DNA of 64,000 nt, taken from the NCBI GenBank assembly GCA_025526915.1, contig JAHLKH010000013.1, forward strand, positions 124,001 to 188,000, read 5' to 3'. This DNA comes from Entophlyctis helioformis. Its lineage: Eukaryota; Chytridiomycota; Chytridiomycetes; Chytridiales; Chytriomycetaceae. Under the pieces are notes generated by a model. That model ran no database searches. It was not told the origin of the DNA and saw only the letters and a list, made by a program, of their open reading frames with translations. Numbering within the stretch: the first letter of the stretch is position 1; each line of letters starts with the position of its first letter. Made by a program: the position numbers and the translations under genes. Below, in pieces: positions 45,461 to 58,500 of the stretch.

Positions 45461-48255
45461 GCATGGGCTGACGATTGGCCCACCTGCGCATACTGGCTCA
45501 TGACCGACAGAGCCTTGCTGGCCACTCGAGCTCAGTCGAGTGTGTCTGCCTCGACTGGCCTGAAGAGCTTGTCGTAGCAGGCTCCTCGTCGGGCTCGCTC
45601 AAGCTGTGGGATCTCGAGCATGCCAAAGGTGGGTCTGTGGACCTTGGTCTTGCCCTTGCCTGCCTGCCTACCTGCCCTTGCCTGCCTGGCCGGCCCGTAT
45701 GTGCAGGCGACGCACGAGTATCCAAATCTCACGCTTTGGCGCTGCGACAACAAACCCCACGTCCACCAGTCATCCGGACGCTCGCCGGACACAAGTCGAG
45801 CGCCACATGCGTCCAGTTCCATCCCTTTGGCGAGTTCTTTGCCTCGGGGTCAAGCGACGCAACCGTCAAACTGTGGGACGTGCGACGCAAGGGCTGCATC
45901 CAGACCTACAACGGACACCGTGACACCGTCGGCGGTCTGGAGATCACACCCGATGGTCGTTGGATCGCATCCACAAGCAGGGACAACACCGTCAAAGTAA
46001 GATGGGATGGCCGTCGCCGGCAGCTCGCTGCATTTGCAGGCCACGCGGCTCAAACAGCGGGCCTTGAAGGGCCTGTTTCCGCGCAACACCATCTCACGCA
46101 TCGCGCGATTGCCACAATCGACAGATCTGGGACATGACTGCTGGAAAACTGCTGCACACGATTTCAGACCAAACAGACTGCGTCACATCTCTGGCCTTTA
46201 GCCCCTCCGAGTTCATCCTTGCAGCTGCCTCTCTGGATCGCCGCATTCGCATCTATGATCTGCAGTCCTTTGACTGTCTCCGTGTCTCGGCACCACTGAA
46301 TGACCGGCCAGGCAGAATCTCGTTTGACTCGGAAGGCCAGGCGCTTCTGGCTGCTACCGAGTCGTCACTGGAGGTATCTCACTTGCATGCATCCCGACAG
46401 TGGTTGGTTTCCGCCAAGGTAACCTTGTGCCATGCTGCATGCATCTAGGTCTGGAAATGGGACTCGCCCGCTGTACCGATCGCGGCCGTGGGTGCAGATG
46501 GACCGGCATCGCAGACATGAAGCTTTTGCCAGATATCAACAGCATTATCTCGTGCAGCGTCGAGCAAAACTTTGTCAAGATATGGGCTCTTGAACTGTCA
46601 CAAGTAAGAGCCGTTTGCTGGCTGGCTTGGCTGGCTGGCACTTGCACACGCCGGAAGGGAATAGACAGCGTGGACGCGAACTGACACACTGCGTGTCATT
46701 AATGTCTTGCTAGAAGTCGGGCAATTCAAACCGAGGCTCGCCTGCAATGCGACGAGCTGTCCCGGAGAGCAGTCGAGACATTCCCGTAGAGTCGCTGACG
46801 CAGCGTATGGCAAGCCTACCCAAACTGCACGATTCACGTAAGCATATGTGCGATGGTTGTGCCTGCATTGCGTTGCGTTGCATCACCATCACGTCACCAC
46901 CGCAGCCATGGCGATTCCTAGTCATTGACTGTTTAACTCGACAGAATCGGACGTCACATCGCAAGCAACGCCGCACCAGGAACAGCAGCACTGGGATCCG
47001 CAGCAGCAGATGCAGCAACACGAGTCCTCTCGCCAACAGCAAACAAGCCAACCACAGCCACAGTGGCAGGGCCATCACCGCCTGCCATCTGCTGGATCAA
47101 GCACTCCGCCAAATGGTGCTGCTGCTCATGACCGCACCCTTGCGCAGTTAAGTGATGCTCAAGTCCCGTTTGCTGCGGCACGGAACAGCACGCAATCGCC
47201 GTCAGCCATGCACGCTCTTGCTGGCGACATGCCTCAAGCCCAGCCGTCACCACAAGCATATCAGCAGCAGCCTCCACAACAACCGTCAAGACCAGAGAGT
47301 CGCGTGTCGTACATTCCCGCATGCGATGGAAACCGGGTACTGAATCTAGACCTGTCTCGCTTCATCAAGCAGGTGAGACGCAGCCTTGGATGCTCCTGTG
47401 GCATAGTAGGTTGCTCATCACGATCGTGTTGGCTGGAATGGCTGCATCAGGTGCCGGCAAGAGCGTCTCAGCCAATGCCGCTTGCAGGGATCGCCAATGC
47501 AGCCATGCATGCAACAGACAGCGACATTGCGGATTCGCTTCTGTTCCGCCACACCTCGCTGCAAACCATCCTGGCATCGCGGCTTGCAAATCTGCGGCTG
47601 GTTCGCGAAGTGTGGTCAGAAAGCAACCCCAAAGCAGCTCTGGACGTGGTGCTCGGACTGCGGGACAATGGCGTCCTGGTCGACTTTTTGCGGATCCTGA
47701 ATCTCAAGCCGCGACTGTTGACGCTGGAGATGGCAGCGTCCCTGCTGCCTTCTCTTTGTGAACTGCTCTTTGAGATGTATGAAGAGTAAGTCTGCGAGCG
47801 CAGACACGCCCGCCTTTGAGGACGTACTTTGTGTCTGCCATACCGTGTCTGGCTGACTGCCCATCTGTGACATCAAACACAGTTATATTCATATTGCGTG
47901 CACAACGGCGCAAATCCTGCACATGAACTTTATGCCGGTCGTCAGCGAGACTCTGGCTGCGGCAAACATGCCGACCCACATGATCGACTTGCAGTTTGAG
48001 GACCGGTAAGTCGGCGCGGCTCTTTCTCGCTCTCTCCCTGCGCTTTTGCTGGCGCGTCTGGCTTGGTTGTGCAGAGAGCGTTCTGGACTGACCGGCTGCC
48101 TACATCGACGGATTTCACCGCCAAACAGGCACAAACGCTCAGTGGCTTGCCTAAATGGCTTCCAGCAGTTTGGCAGCATTCTCTCTGAGATGCGACGGTA
48201 TTCAGGCAGCCTTGGTGGAGTGATCCGCGAGACTCTGTCCGAGCTGCAAATATAA
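45159..48255 (+). CDS. Katanin p80 WD40 subunit (KATNB1)
   Basis: Regulatory subunit of the microtubule-severing enzyme katanin; it targets the p60 AAA ATPase to centrosomes and basal bodies. WD40 blades match KATNB1 closely: [72 protein letters not shown] and [13 protein letters not shown] Gln/Pro-rich linker leads to the con80 domain ([79 protein letters not shown]), which binds p60. It ends at TAA 48253-48255. The 5' end is not clean: the ATG at 45159 is in a different frame from [16 protein letters not shown]; only a 26-nt intron or a one-base indel would join them. Exon junctions in the middle are short introns (45396, 45628, 45995, 46372, 46602 and others). Confidence 0.9.
45418..45457 (+). 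repeat. (AC)n microsatellite in a katanin intron
   Basis: About 19 CA dinucleotides lie inside the first well-defined KATNB1 intron, directly after a CAGGACACAC stretch. The tract is likely polymorphic in length. Confidence 0.85.
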
Positions 48256-48462
48256 GGTTGCATCGTGCTGCTCATACAACCTTGGACACACGCTGGGAGC
48301 CTAATAAACGCCACAACTATCTCCACTTGTGTATCATTCATTCCCGCTCGTCGTGCAAGACGGCGTGCTTCATCTCCCTACAGGTCATTTCCAGCATTGC
48401 GGATGAGACAGTTTTGAACCGCACTGTTCTTGAAGTGTGTCTCGTATCCAGGTATCATCCTC

Positions 48463-49768
<1,306 letters not shown>

Positions 49769-49796
49769 CGTTGCAATCGATTGGCAAACAATCGCG
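49769..49796. promoter_or_regulatory. 28-bp gap between two divergent E2 start codons
   Basis: Only 28 bp separate the ATGs of UBE2E (-) and the UBE2U-like gene (+). The gap contains ATTGG (49780-49784), a CCAAT box on the minus strand. A shared promoter here would have to overlap both coding regions. Confidence 0.5.
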
Positions 49797-51726
49797 ATGG
49801 CCTCGCGAGCGTCGCTGCTGCTGAGTCGCGAGCTGTATCGGCTCGAGCGGCTTGGTCCTCTCGAGGCAAGTCGGCGGCACGATGGCATGCATCGTCTGGA
49901 AGCACGAACGCTGCAGAGAGAGGGAGAGAGTGGCGCGAATATGGCTCGCCCTGCCACCAGTGATTGTGCCATGGCTCACGCTCGTGTGGGCATCGTTGCC
50001 TGTGGACCCCGCAGGGCATCACGCACGGTTTGGTCAAGAACAACATCTTCCATTGGCATGCCACGATAAATGGCCTGGAGGGCTCTGCCTGGGAAGGCGG
50101 CCAGTTCCAGGTCGAGCTGTACTTTGACGACACGTACAACGACACGCCTCCGACCGTCTTCTTTGTGACGGTGCCCTTCCATCCCAACATCGACATGACT
50201 TCAGGACGGCCCTGCGTGCCTTTTCTTGACAATCCAGACGAATGGAACCCTGCCATCACGATTGGTGGCATGCTTGTATACCTTCAGGCATGTGCCGCCG
50301 CATGCTGATCTGGAGCAGCATGTCAGATATGTACTCAGAGAGCCACGAGGCAGGACGATACGCTTGCTGACCGCCAGCTGCCGCTTCTTTCCAGTGCTTA
50401 CTTTGCGAGCCAGTCCTGCAGGATGCAGTCAACGTCGCTGCTGCAGATGTGTTCACAAAGGCGCCGCGTCTGTACAATCAACTTGTCCACGACAGCGTCA
50501 TTGCAAGCAGACGTCTCGTGTCTGGATTGCCCATGTTTGATGAGCTGCCTCCAGACGCCGATCTGGAATCACCACGCCACTTCCATGACGACCACTCGGT
50601 TACAGCCGCATCCAGCGCTTCCGTTCATGCGATGCAGGCTCAGGACCATGGCCATCGTCGGCCGCAAAACAAGGCTTCCCGCGTGTCGTTTGAGTCGTAC
50701 CATTTGGACTGGCAGTCGCTGGCGACGTCAGTTGCACAGGTGCCATCCAAAACGATGCCGACTCTCATCAGTAAGCAAAGCTACCACAGTCAAACCGTGA
50801 TGCCGATTCATACAAACGTATCGGCGGTGCAACTCACTGCCGGATCGTTCATGGCGATGCCTTGCTTGACAGGCAACTATCCCTTTAAGCAGATTGTACT
50901 CGACGGCATTTCCGAGAGAGCCAAACTGTCTCCGAATCAGTACCAGGACATTCTGCAAAGGAAAGGGCAATCGGATGTGCACTGTGCGTCATTGCCTGTC
51001 GCGCTAACATTGCCTTGAATGCCGCCATGCAGACAGCACCTGTTGTGGTATGGAAGTTTCAAGCGCCACAAACCCCAAGCTGCCGCCAAGACATCCGCCG
51101 AGAAAAAGGCAGATCAGCGACGCGAAAGGATCGAGTCCATGCGCAGGATCTACAACCTGCAGAGCTCTTTGGATGCCCAGCAGGGTTGGGATGGCCGTTC
51201 CAATCCTGCCGAGGCAGACCGGCACAGCTCGGGCAAATCAAAGAACCATGGCTCGCATGGAAAGTCTGACGGCTCGGATGCAAACATCCTTGCATCTCTC
51301 GATTCGTCCGGCGCCAGTGCCAGCGCCAGTGCCAGTGCCAGTGCCAGTGCTGGCGACATTACCGGTGCCGTCGACGATGAGATTGGCAGCGCAGCAAATG
51401 GGTCGGCATACGATCTGCTGGATGCCAGCATGTCCGCGTCCATGAGCCAATCCCGCCAAACCCGCCGTCGGCAGACAAAAGATGCCAGTGACAGTCTGAA
51501 TGCCAGCGACGGTGGCGGCCTGCAAGGCGGTGATCTCCGACTCAATCGATCCTCGTCGCCGCTGTCCAATTCCTCGTCTTCGCTGACCAATTCAACTCGC
51601 CCGTGGACTGGTGCGTCGTCTGGAATCGCGCGCACAGAGTCCCGGCCAACGACTGGCCGAGGCGAGAACAACTGGGAGGAAGAGGCAGACGACCTAGTTG
51701 AGTGGTCAAAAGACTTGCCAGAATGA
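49797..51726 (+). CDS. UBE2U-like ubiquitin-conjugating enzyme with long C-terminal extension
   Basis: Exons 49797-49865, 50015-50287, 50395-50976 and 51037-51726 join in frame to about 537 residues. The E2 core runs MASRASLLLSRELYRLERLG, GITHGLVKNNIFHWHATING, LEGSAWEGGQFQVELYFDDT, PPTVFFVTVPFHPNIDMTSG, RPCVPFLDNPDEWNPAITIG (catalytic Cys in R-P-C-V) and LQCLLCEPVLQDAVNVAAAD. The spacing and the C-x-x-F-L-D-N-P-x-x-W pattern match animal UBE2U rather than any common fungal E2. The HPN motif is replaced in context by PFHPN, as in UBE2U. About 370 residues follow the core, with a basic coiled-coil-prone segment (SAEKKADQRRERIESMRRIY) and a Ser/Ala-rich acidic end (ENNWEEEADDLVEWSKDLPE). Introns 1 and 2 both begin with GC (gcaagt, gcatgt). 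Confidence 0.88.
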
Positions 51727-51885
51727 AGATCACACGCAGACATGGTGACCGCCATGGCAAACGAAATGGGTGAGCTTGTATGGGACTGGCAAATTCCAAA
51801 CCGTCGTCTTTAGAATGTCTCGACAGCAGATGGAGACATGGATGCAATGGCAAGCAGTCGTTCTGAACCCGGAAAGGCAGATGCT

Positions 51886-53382
51886 TCATTTGACCTCGCT
51901 GGTGTTGAGCTCGCCGAGGAAGACAGTCTTGTCGTTGCTCGCCGACGCCAGTAGGGTTGATGCCCAGTCCACGTCGTTGACACAGCCCTTGTGCCCTGGA
52001 AGTTTATACACAATCTTTTGCGTAGCAACGTCCCAAACGACGACCGATCGATCGCCGCTTCCAGCAGCCACAAACTGCGAGTCGGGGGACCAGCACGCGC
52101 GAATGAGGTTCTTCTCAAAGCCGTGCGGTGCTCCTACAAGCCATCCAGACAAAGGCATGAGATATAAAGAAGCATCCGCCAAGGCAACAGCTGACGCAAG
52201 GATGACGGGTGCATCATGGCTTCCAAACAGAGAGACGCCGAGAACAACAGTCAAACGTTTTGCGATGCTTACCCTCAAACGTTTTCAGAAAGCGCGACGG
52301 CGTGATGGTGAACGGCTTGACGTCCCAAATGCGAACTGTGTTGTCCATGGCATTCGACAACAGCTTGTCGCCTTCAGGGCTAATGCGCAAGCTCGTGATG
52401 GTGTCTTCATGACCCTGCAGTGTGTAAGAGACGCGATCCTGGCGCAGATCCCACGCACTGATGTCGTTCTCGATGCCTCCCGTGAACACAATGCCGCCAT
52501 CCAGTGAAAACGCTGTTGCAGTCAGCGGAAACTTGCCGCCAAGCTCCTTGACAGCCAGCTTCTGACGCTGATCCCAAAGCATCAGGAAGCCATCGTCGTC
52601 CACGCTTGCCACGAGCTCTGGTCCGCGCTTGCTCATCGAGCATGCATTGACAAACGATGCGTGTCCCTTGAACCTTTTGATCCTCTCTCCTGTCTCTGCA
52701 TCCCAGATACCCACAGTCATGTCTGTGGATGAGGAGCACAGCCGCCTGGATAGGGTTGGTAGGTGCATGCCAAGGTATGGATGCCAGCCAGTCAATCGTG
52801 CAGCCAGACAGCCGGCTGAGCATGGCGGCATGACGACAGTGCAACACAACTTACGTCCCGTCACGAGACCACTGCACTTGAGTGACAGGCCCCGCATGCC
52901 CTTGCAGAGCGAGAAAGTTCTGCGTTGCACCATGGGCATGCCACAGCAGGATGGATCTGTCAAACGACGATGTGGCCAAGATGCGGCCGCTTGGGCTGAA
53001 CGCACACGACAGAACCTCGCCTTCGTGGCCGCTCAAAGCATGATGGGTGCAGCCAGGTCTGATACACGCTTGACCTGCGATGCCCAGCCATTCGAAGGCA
53101 GATGCCGATGCAGATGCAGATGCAGATGGGTGTTAGCGCCAAAGGCCAGCCAAAGGTCTCGGTGGTCATGTCTCAGCATGGTCGCTTGACCAGGCAGGAC
53201 GCTGCAGTGACGACTGATGCGTGCGGCCTCACCGTGCGCACGACTGCACCAGTGGTCTCCTTCTGGTCTCGCAGCATGAGCGACTTGCCGCCGCTGCCGT
53301 CCGCCTTGGCCCGCTTGGCCGGCTGAGCAGCAACCACGACGGTCGTGCCCTCGTTGTCCGCAATGTCGCTGCGTTTCGCCAT
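51886..53382 (-). CDS. U5 snRNP 40 kDa WD40 protein (SNRNP40 / Spf38)
   Basis: WD40 protein of the U5 snRNP and activated spliceosome. The start is MAKRSDIADNEGTT at 53382. Blades in order: LSGHEGEVLSCAFSPSGRIL, FDRSILLWHAHGATQNFLAL, STDMTVGIWDAETGERIKRF, KGHASFVNACSMSKRGPELV, GGIENDISAWDLRQDRVSYT, SNAMDNTVRIWDVKPF, FEKNLIRACWSPDSQFVAAG and YKLPGHKGCVNDVDW. The order and wording follow human SNRNP40. In the exon before the first blade, DLAAPIML and LSGHEGEV lie in different frames: the T run reads CTTTG where one more T would restore APIMLLSGHEGEV. The missing base would be at 53035-53037. The gene is otherwise intact, so an indel error is likely. The start lies 23 bp from the divergent DUF3844 gene. 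Confidence 0.92.
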
Positions 53383-53405
53383 CCGTTACCACGATCTGAG
53401 CCAAG
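53383..53405. promoter_or_regulatory. 23-bp gap between divergent start codons
   Basis: SNRNP40 (-) and the DUF3844 gene (+) have predicted starts only 23 bp apart. No recognisable motif fits in this space except TCTGAG/GATCTGAG-type sequence. Confidence 0.45.
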
Positions 53406-55545
53406 ATGCAAGTCACTGCTGCCCTTCTGTCTGTGGCTGTTGCTGCGTGTGTGGGCGGCTGCGGTGCGGCTGCTGCTGCTGCTGCTGCCGCTGCCAAAGA
53501 CAGCTCGTCCGCCGCGTTCGTGTCGCTCTCGCTCGGCGACGGCCTCCCCCCTGCCAACGAGCCCCTGGCCTGGGCCGACGTCCGCGGCTTCCTCCTGCCA
53601 GACGAGCGACATGTGCCTCGCTTCGCCCTCGCGCTTCAGCAACGCAACATGGACCGCTTCAAGCTTGACCAGTCGCAGCAGTCGCAGCCCAGCACCGACG
53701 ACGAGCAGCACGACCAGCATGTGCTGATGCTGCAGAACGCTCCGCTTGCAGACCGCAACGCGGCCCTGCAGTCGCTTCCTGTAAGCCTGTCTCTGCCCCA
53801 TCTCGCCTGTCTGTTGCCGTTTAGTCTCGGCACCATCCCCCGCTCGCCACCGTCCGCTCGCACTCTTTGCCCCTCTTGCCGGCTGCCTTGGTGCTGAATA
53901 TAGCGCATCCGCACCAATGCATCTGGCCCGCACTCCACACCGCAGGTCTCGCCAAGCCCATTCAAGTATCTGCCGGCAGTCATCGTTCTTGACCATCGCG
54001 TCGGCCTTGGTAAGCACGCATTCACGTCCAGCCATTCCAATCCGCGTTTGAGCGGCGTTTGCGCCAATGCGAGACAGATGGGAGATGCGTTCCTTCTGAC
54101 CCTTCCATCCCGCTGTTCTCTGCCAAAGACTTGAGCCCCGCCTTCCACATCCCTGCACAGGAGGTCGATATGACATCGCTTATTGCCGATCTTCGTGGCA
54201 CTGAATCTGCGGAGCACCGTGTTTGGGACTCTACCACGCTCGTGCTGGTCAACGGCAACAAGGTTTGGAGCCGCATCTACCACGCCATGCCCAAATGCCG
54301 ACTGACAAATGCTTTATCGTGCATTTCCTTCGTTCATTTTCGTGCGTGCTCATGCTTTACTCAACAAGGCCGAGTTGGAGACGGACCGTCTTGAAAGCCT
54401 TCGCGAAACGATTTGCGGCTCCACTTGCGGGCTTGACGTAAGAGCAACTCGCTGCTTTGCTATCGTACTTGCAATCGTATACCCGACGCAGTCTGACATT
54501 GCTTGATGCCGGTGAACTGCCTGGCAAACCGTTAGAACGATCTTGCGTTTTTGGTGAGCTGCATGCTGGACTTGGGGAATGCATTCTAGGCGGTATGTGC
54601 ATGTATTGACAGGCTGTTGTCAGCGCGAGATGGAGATCCTTGAACAGACGGCAGTCATCCTGCACGACGGATCCCCGTCAGTCGAGCGTCTTGTTGTTGT
54701 GCTCCGCGCGCTTGCGTCCGAGACGCCTGGCTCCGCCCTCGACCGCGCGTCAGACCTTCAGACTGCAGCTGTGGAAAAGGTGGGCAGCGCTTGCCTTGCA
54801 TCTGAACATGGCTCGCAACTAAGCAGCCACTTTTCCAGATCGCCAGCGCCTTCAAGGCGGCCAAGGGGCCAAATGCCGTTGTGGCGCACCTGGCTCTGCC
54901 TGCTGTGATTGCACCGGTCCGCATCTCTGCCATTCCAGCCAGGAGACAGCGCCGTGCCATTGACCCCAGCTGCCCCGCGACGGTTGCCGAGTGCCAGCAG
55001 TACGTGGCTTTGACTTTTGCCTAGGGATCATGCCTGATATGGCTAGCCATCCACTAACAACCCCGACTGCAACCATCGGCTGGACAGGCGCTTTGCAAAC
55101 TGCTCGTCGCACGGAGCCTGTGTCAGCCAGCCCAACCGCAAGGTGCCCGGAACATCCTGCTTCCGCTGCTCGTGCACTCTCAAGAAGTGGACCGATGATG
55201 CCGGCAAGCCTGTCAAGGGCTACGACGGACCCGTCACATGGGTTGGGGATGCATGCCAGTTCCAGGATGTCAGCGCGTCCTTTCAGATCCTCTTTTGGTT
55301 TGCTGTCGGCTCGGTTGTGCTCCTCTTGTAAGTCGCGCGCGTGCTGCTTTGGTGCCCGCCTTGTGCGACACTCCTTGGGTCTGGCCGCGATCGCCGGCTG
55401 ACCAGCCTCCACACTGTGCGTGTCCGTGTGCATCCTGGCCTTGGACTGGCCTCGCAGCTACACCATCAGCATGCTGAACGGCATTGGCGAGCAGTCCACG
55501 TCGGGCAGCGGCTCTGTCCAAGGCGGCCGCTCCAAAACCGACTGA
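53406..55545 (+). CDS. DUF3844-type membrane protein with signal peptide
   Basis: Fungal family of type I membrane proteins of the secretory pathway; function not established. The N terminus (MQVTAALLSVAVAACVGGCG) is a signal peptide, followed by Ala-rich sequence and a lumenal region (SLGDGLPPANEPLAWADVRG; FLLPDERHVPRFALALQQRN). Later exons include DMTSLIADLRGTESAEHRVW and MEILEQTAVILHDGSPSVER. The Cys-rich DUF3844 signature comes near the end: NCSSHGACV, KVPGTSCFRCSCTLKKW, WVGDACQFQDVSASFQILFW, then a transmembrane helix (FAVGSVVLLL) and a short Ser/Gly-rich tail ending GGRSKTD. At least six introns are implied; those between 53780 and 54640 are only partly resolved. Confidence 0.78.
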
Positions 55546-55593
55546 TGCGATCTGTGGCCGATTGCCGTTGTTTCCACCCAACCGTCCAGCTCG

Positions 55594-58500
55594 ATGAGTC
55601 GAGAGTTCTATCTGTCGCATGCCAGGGTGGCTCTGGACATCGACTTTGGCAATAAATCCCTCCAGGTACCACCCGCCGGCCCACTGCACGCCATGCGCCG
55701 TCCGGCAACTGTGCCAGTCCTGTGTCTCGGCTGTCATGCCTGGCCACCATGGAGCCGTTGGCTGATGCTTGCTTGCACCTCTCCAAACCGCAGGGTATCG
55801 TCGAGTTCACCATCACGCCGCTGGCTGCAGCGCTCGCTGAGCTCAAGTTCCACAGTCGCCAATGCGGTATGCTCTGTGTGCCGCAGGCTGCACTCACTGC
55901 CTGCAGCTGTGGGCTTGCTCCTGCCCGTCAGCCGTGAGCACTCACACGGCCGTGCATGCATAGATATCCTCAAGGTCTCGGTCAACGGCGTCGAGGCCAA
56001 GTTCACGCTAGCAGACCCCATGGACCAGCAAGCCAAGCTGGCTCAGCAGGGCATCTTCTACGACTTGCCTGAGCGGACCATTGACGCCTCTCGGCGGGCC
56101 GACGACGATGCCGGCGAGCTGACGGTGTTTGTGCCACAAGGCGTCGAGTGCGAGCCGATCAGCGGCGCATCGCTGTTCACGTCATCGGCAGATGAGCAGG
56201 CTGCTGGCGTAGGCATGGCAGGCATGGCTCCTGCGGAGAATGCTGCCAATGCTGCCACCGCTGCAACAACCGCAACAACTGCGGCCGCTCCAGCCAAGCC
56301 GCAGCCTGATCAGCCGCCGCAGGACGCTACAGGCGAGATTGCCTATCGCAACTGGACGGTCGCCATCGAGTACGCGGTCATCAAGCCCGACATCGCCATC
56401 ACATTCGCTGGCCTTGAAGGAACATCTTCGCTCTCGCACAAGGTCAGTTGCCTGCTGGCGTGCACTCTGCAGCAACTGAAATGGTTGCTCCACATGCGTG
56501 TTGTGTGGTGTTGTGGTAACACGCCTCGCATGATAGTTGCCGCACGTGTTCCTGCACAATCCCCTCAATCAAGCGCGCTGGTGGATGCCCTGCATCGACA
56601 AGTCTCACGATCGGATGACGTTTGACTTTGAAATAACGATCCCACGGACACTGGGGCATGTCCGTCGCACGCTTGCTCATCCAGCCGGAACACGCGTGCC
56701 CGACTCGGACGACGACCTGCGTATGGTTGCCGTGTGCAGCGGCGAGCTGGTCGAGTATTTCGTGCATCCTGAGGATCCGAGCAAGACGGTGTGGGTCTAT
56801 GCCGTGCAAACACCCCTAAACGCGTCCAGCGTTCTCCTGGCCGCAGGCCCCTTCGAGGTTCTCTCAATCCAGGGCTGGGGCCGTTCTGTTGCGGCATCAA
56901 TGAGGAATGCAGAGCCAATGCTTCCAGACGAAGAGCCGTTTGAGACTGGCGTCCAGCGCTCAGGTGGAAAGGGCCTCGTGTTTGTCCTGCCTGGATACAA
57001 ACGCGACGTACGCATTACCACATTTTTCCTTCCTCAGGTAACTGCCCCGCGTCTCCAACAATATCCTTGATCTTGACCGGTATCGTCTTTGGCCGCTCAC
57101 CCTCGCACGTTGGCTGGCCGGTTGATCAGGCTCTGGAGTTTTTCGAGCAGTGGGTCGGCGCTTCCTTCCCGTTCTCGTCGTTCAAGCTTGTCTTTGTTGA
57201 AGAATGCATAGCACCAGTTGTCACCGGCGCAACTGTTGTCCTGACAAGGTATGCGGCCATCGCCACGCGCATCCGCTCATGCTTTTTGTCGCTCGTATCC
57301 AGGCGCTGACTCGCCAAATGCACGCTGTCGTGTTGCAATTGCCTGGCGTCTTGGCCAATTGCTTCGCTTGATCCAACACCAGCGTGGACTTGCTGGTTGA
57401 CGAAACACTCATTGATCATGTCTTTGAGTCGCGGCTCTGTCTGGCGCGTGGTCTGGCCTCGCAATGGTTTGGGCATTACATTCTGCCTAGTCGCTGGTAT
57501 GTCAGAGTATTGCATGAAAAAGCCGGGCTTTAGCTTTGATCAGCCGGCTTGCGATAGTGGCAACGATGGTCAACATATAGTAACGCAATCTTGCTGTATT
57601 GGCCTGCTTGCTCGGCATTAGGACGGATGTCTGGGTCATTGTCGGCTTTGTGAATTGGATGGCCGCGCTGCTCATGCGCAAGATGTTTGGCGTTAACGAG
57701 TTCAAGTATCGTCTTCGCAAGGTAAGCGTCGCACGTGACAGCTCTGCCAGATACATCTGCTTGCTCGATTGCGTTATTCTTATTGCCTTCCAATGCTGCA
57801 GGACACCGAGCGTGTTTGCATTCTTGACGTCAATCAACCCCCGCTTTGTCCCGACGTGGAAACACTGGGCAGCATTGGAGATGACGGAGCGCCATACGCG
57901 GCGTCGATCAGCTCGATGATGATCCAGAGCTACAGCCCCAATGACGATCCTGCGTCAGCGCGTGCAGAGCTTGTGATGCTGAAATCGCCGCTTGTGCTGA
58001 ACATGCTGGAGAAGCGCATGGGAAAGGGCTTGCTTCAGAAGCTTGCAAACAAGCTGATGATCAGTGCCATGTCTGGCGAACTGCCGACTGGCCTGTCCAC
58101 CACGTCGTTTCTCAAGATGGTTCGCAAGACAAGTGGACGGCTCGAGATCAAAGAGTTTGCCGAGCAGTGGATCTACCGCAGTGGCTGTCCCATCTTCACC
58201 ATCCGCTACCACTTCAACCGTAAGAAGATGGTGATTGAGCTCAAGATTAAGCAGGACTGCACAAACGAAGGAATGGTCGGCGGAACCTCAATCTTTTCGG
58301 TTCGTTTGCGGAACCGGCACTTGTTGTTGATGTTGGCTTGTGTACAAAGCAGAGTTAACCTGGCATGCATTTGTATAGGGGCCATTTACAGTCCGTGTCC
58401 AAGAGCCTGGTGGTACCTTTGACACCGAGGTTCGCATTGAGGATCGAATCAAGCAGTACGACATTGTCTATCACACAAAGTACAAGCGTATCCGGCGTCG

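Noticed and set aside
53406..53500. Ala-rich start of the DUF3844 gene as a prokaryotic lipoprotein
   Set aside because: The Cys residues near a signal peptide suggested a lipobox, but introns and the DUF3844 domain show a eukaryotic secretory protein.
53229..54176. Minus-strand 315-residue frame opposite the DUF3844 gene
   Set aside because: The plus strand carries a signal peptide, proper introns and the DUF3844 signature; the minus frame has none.
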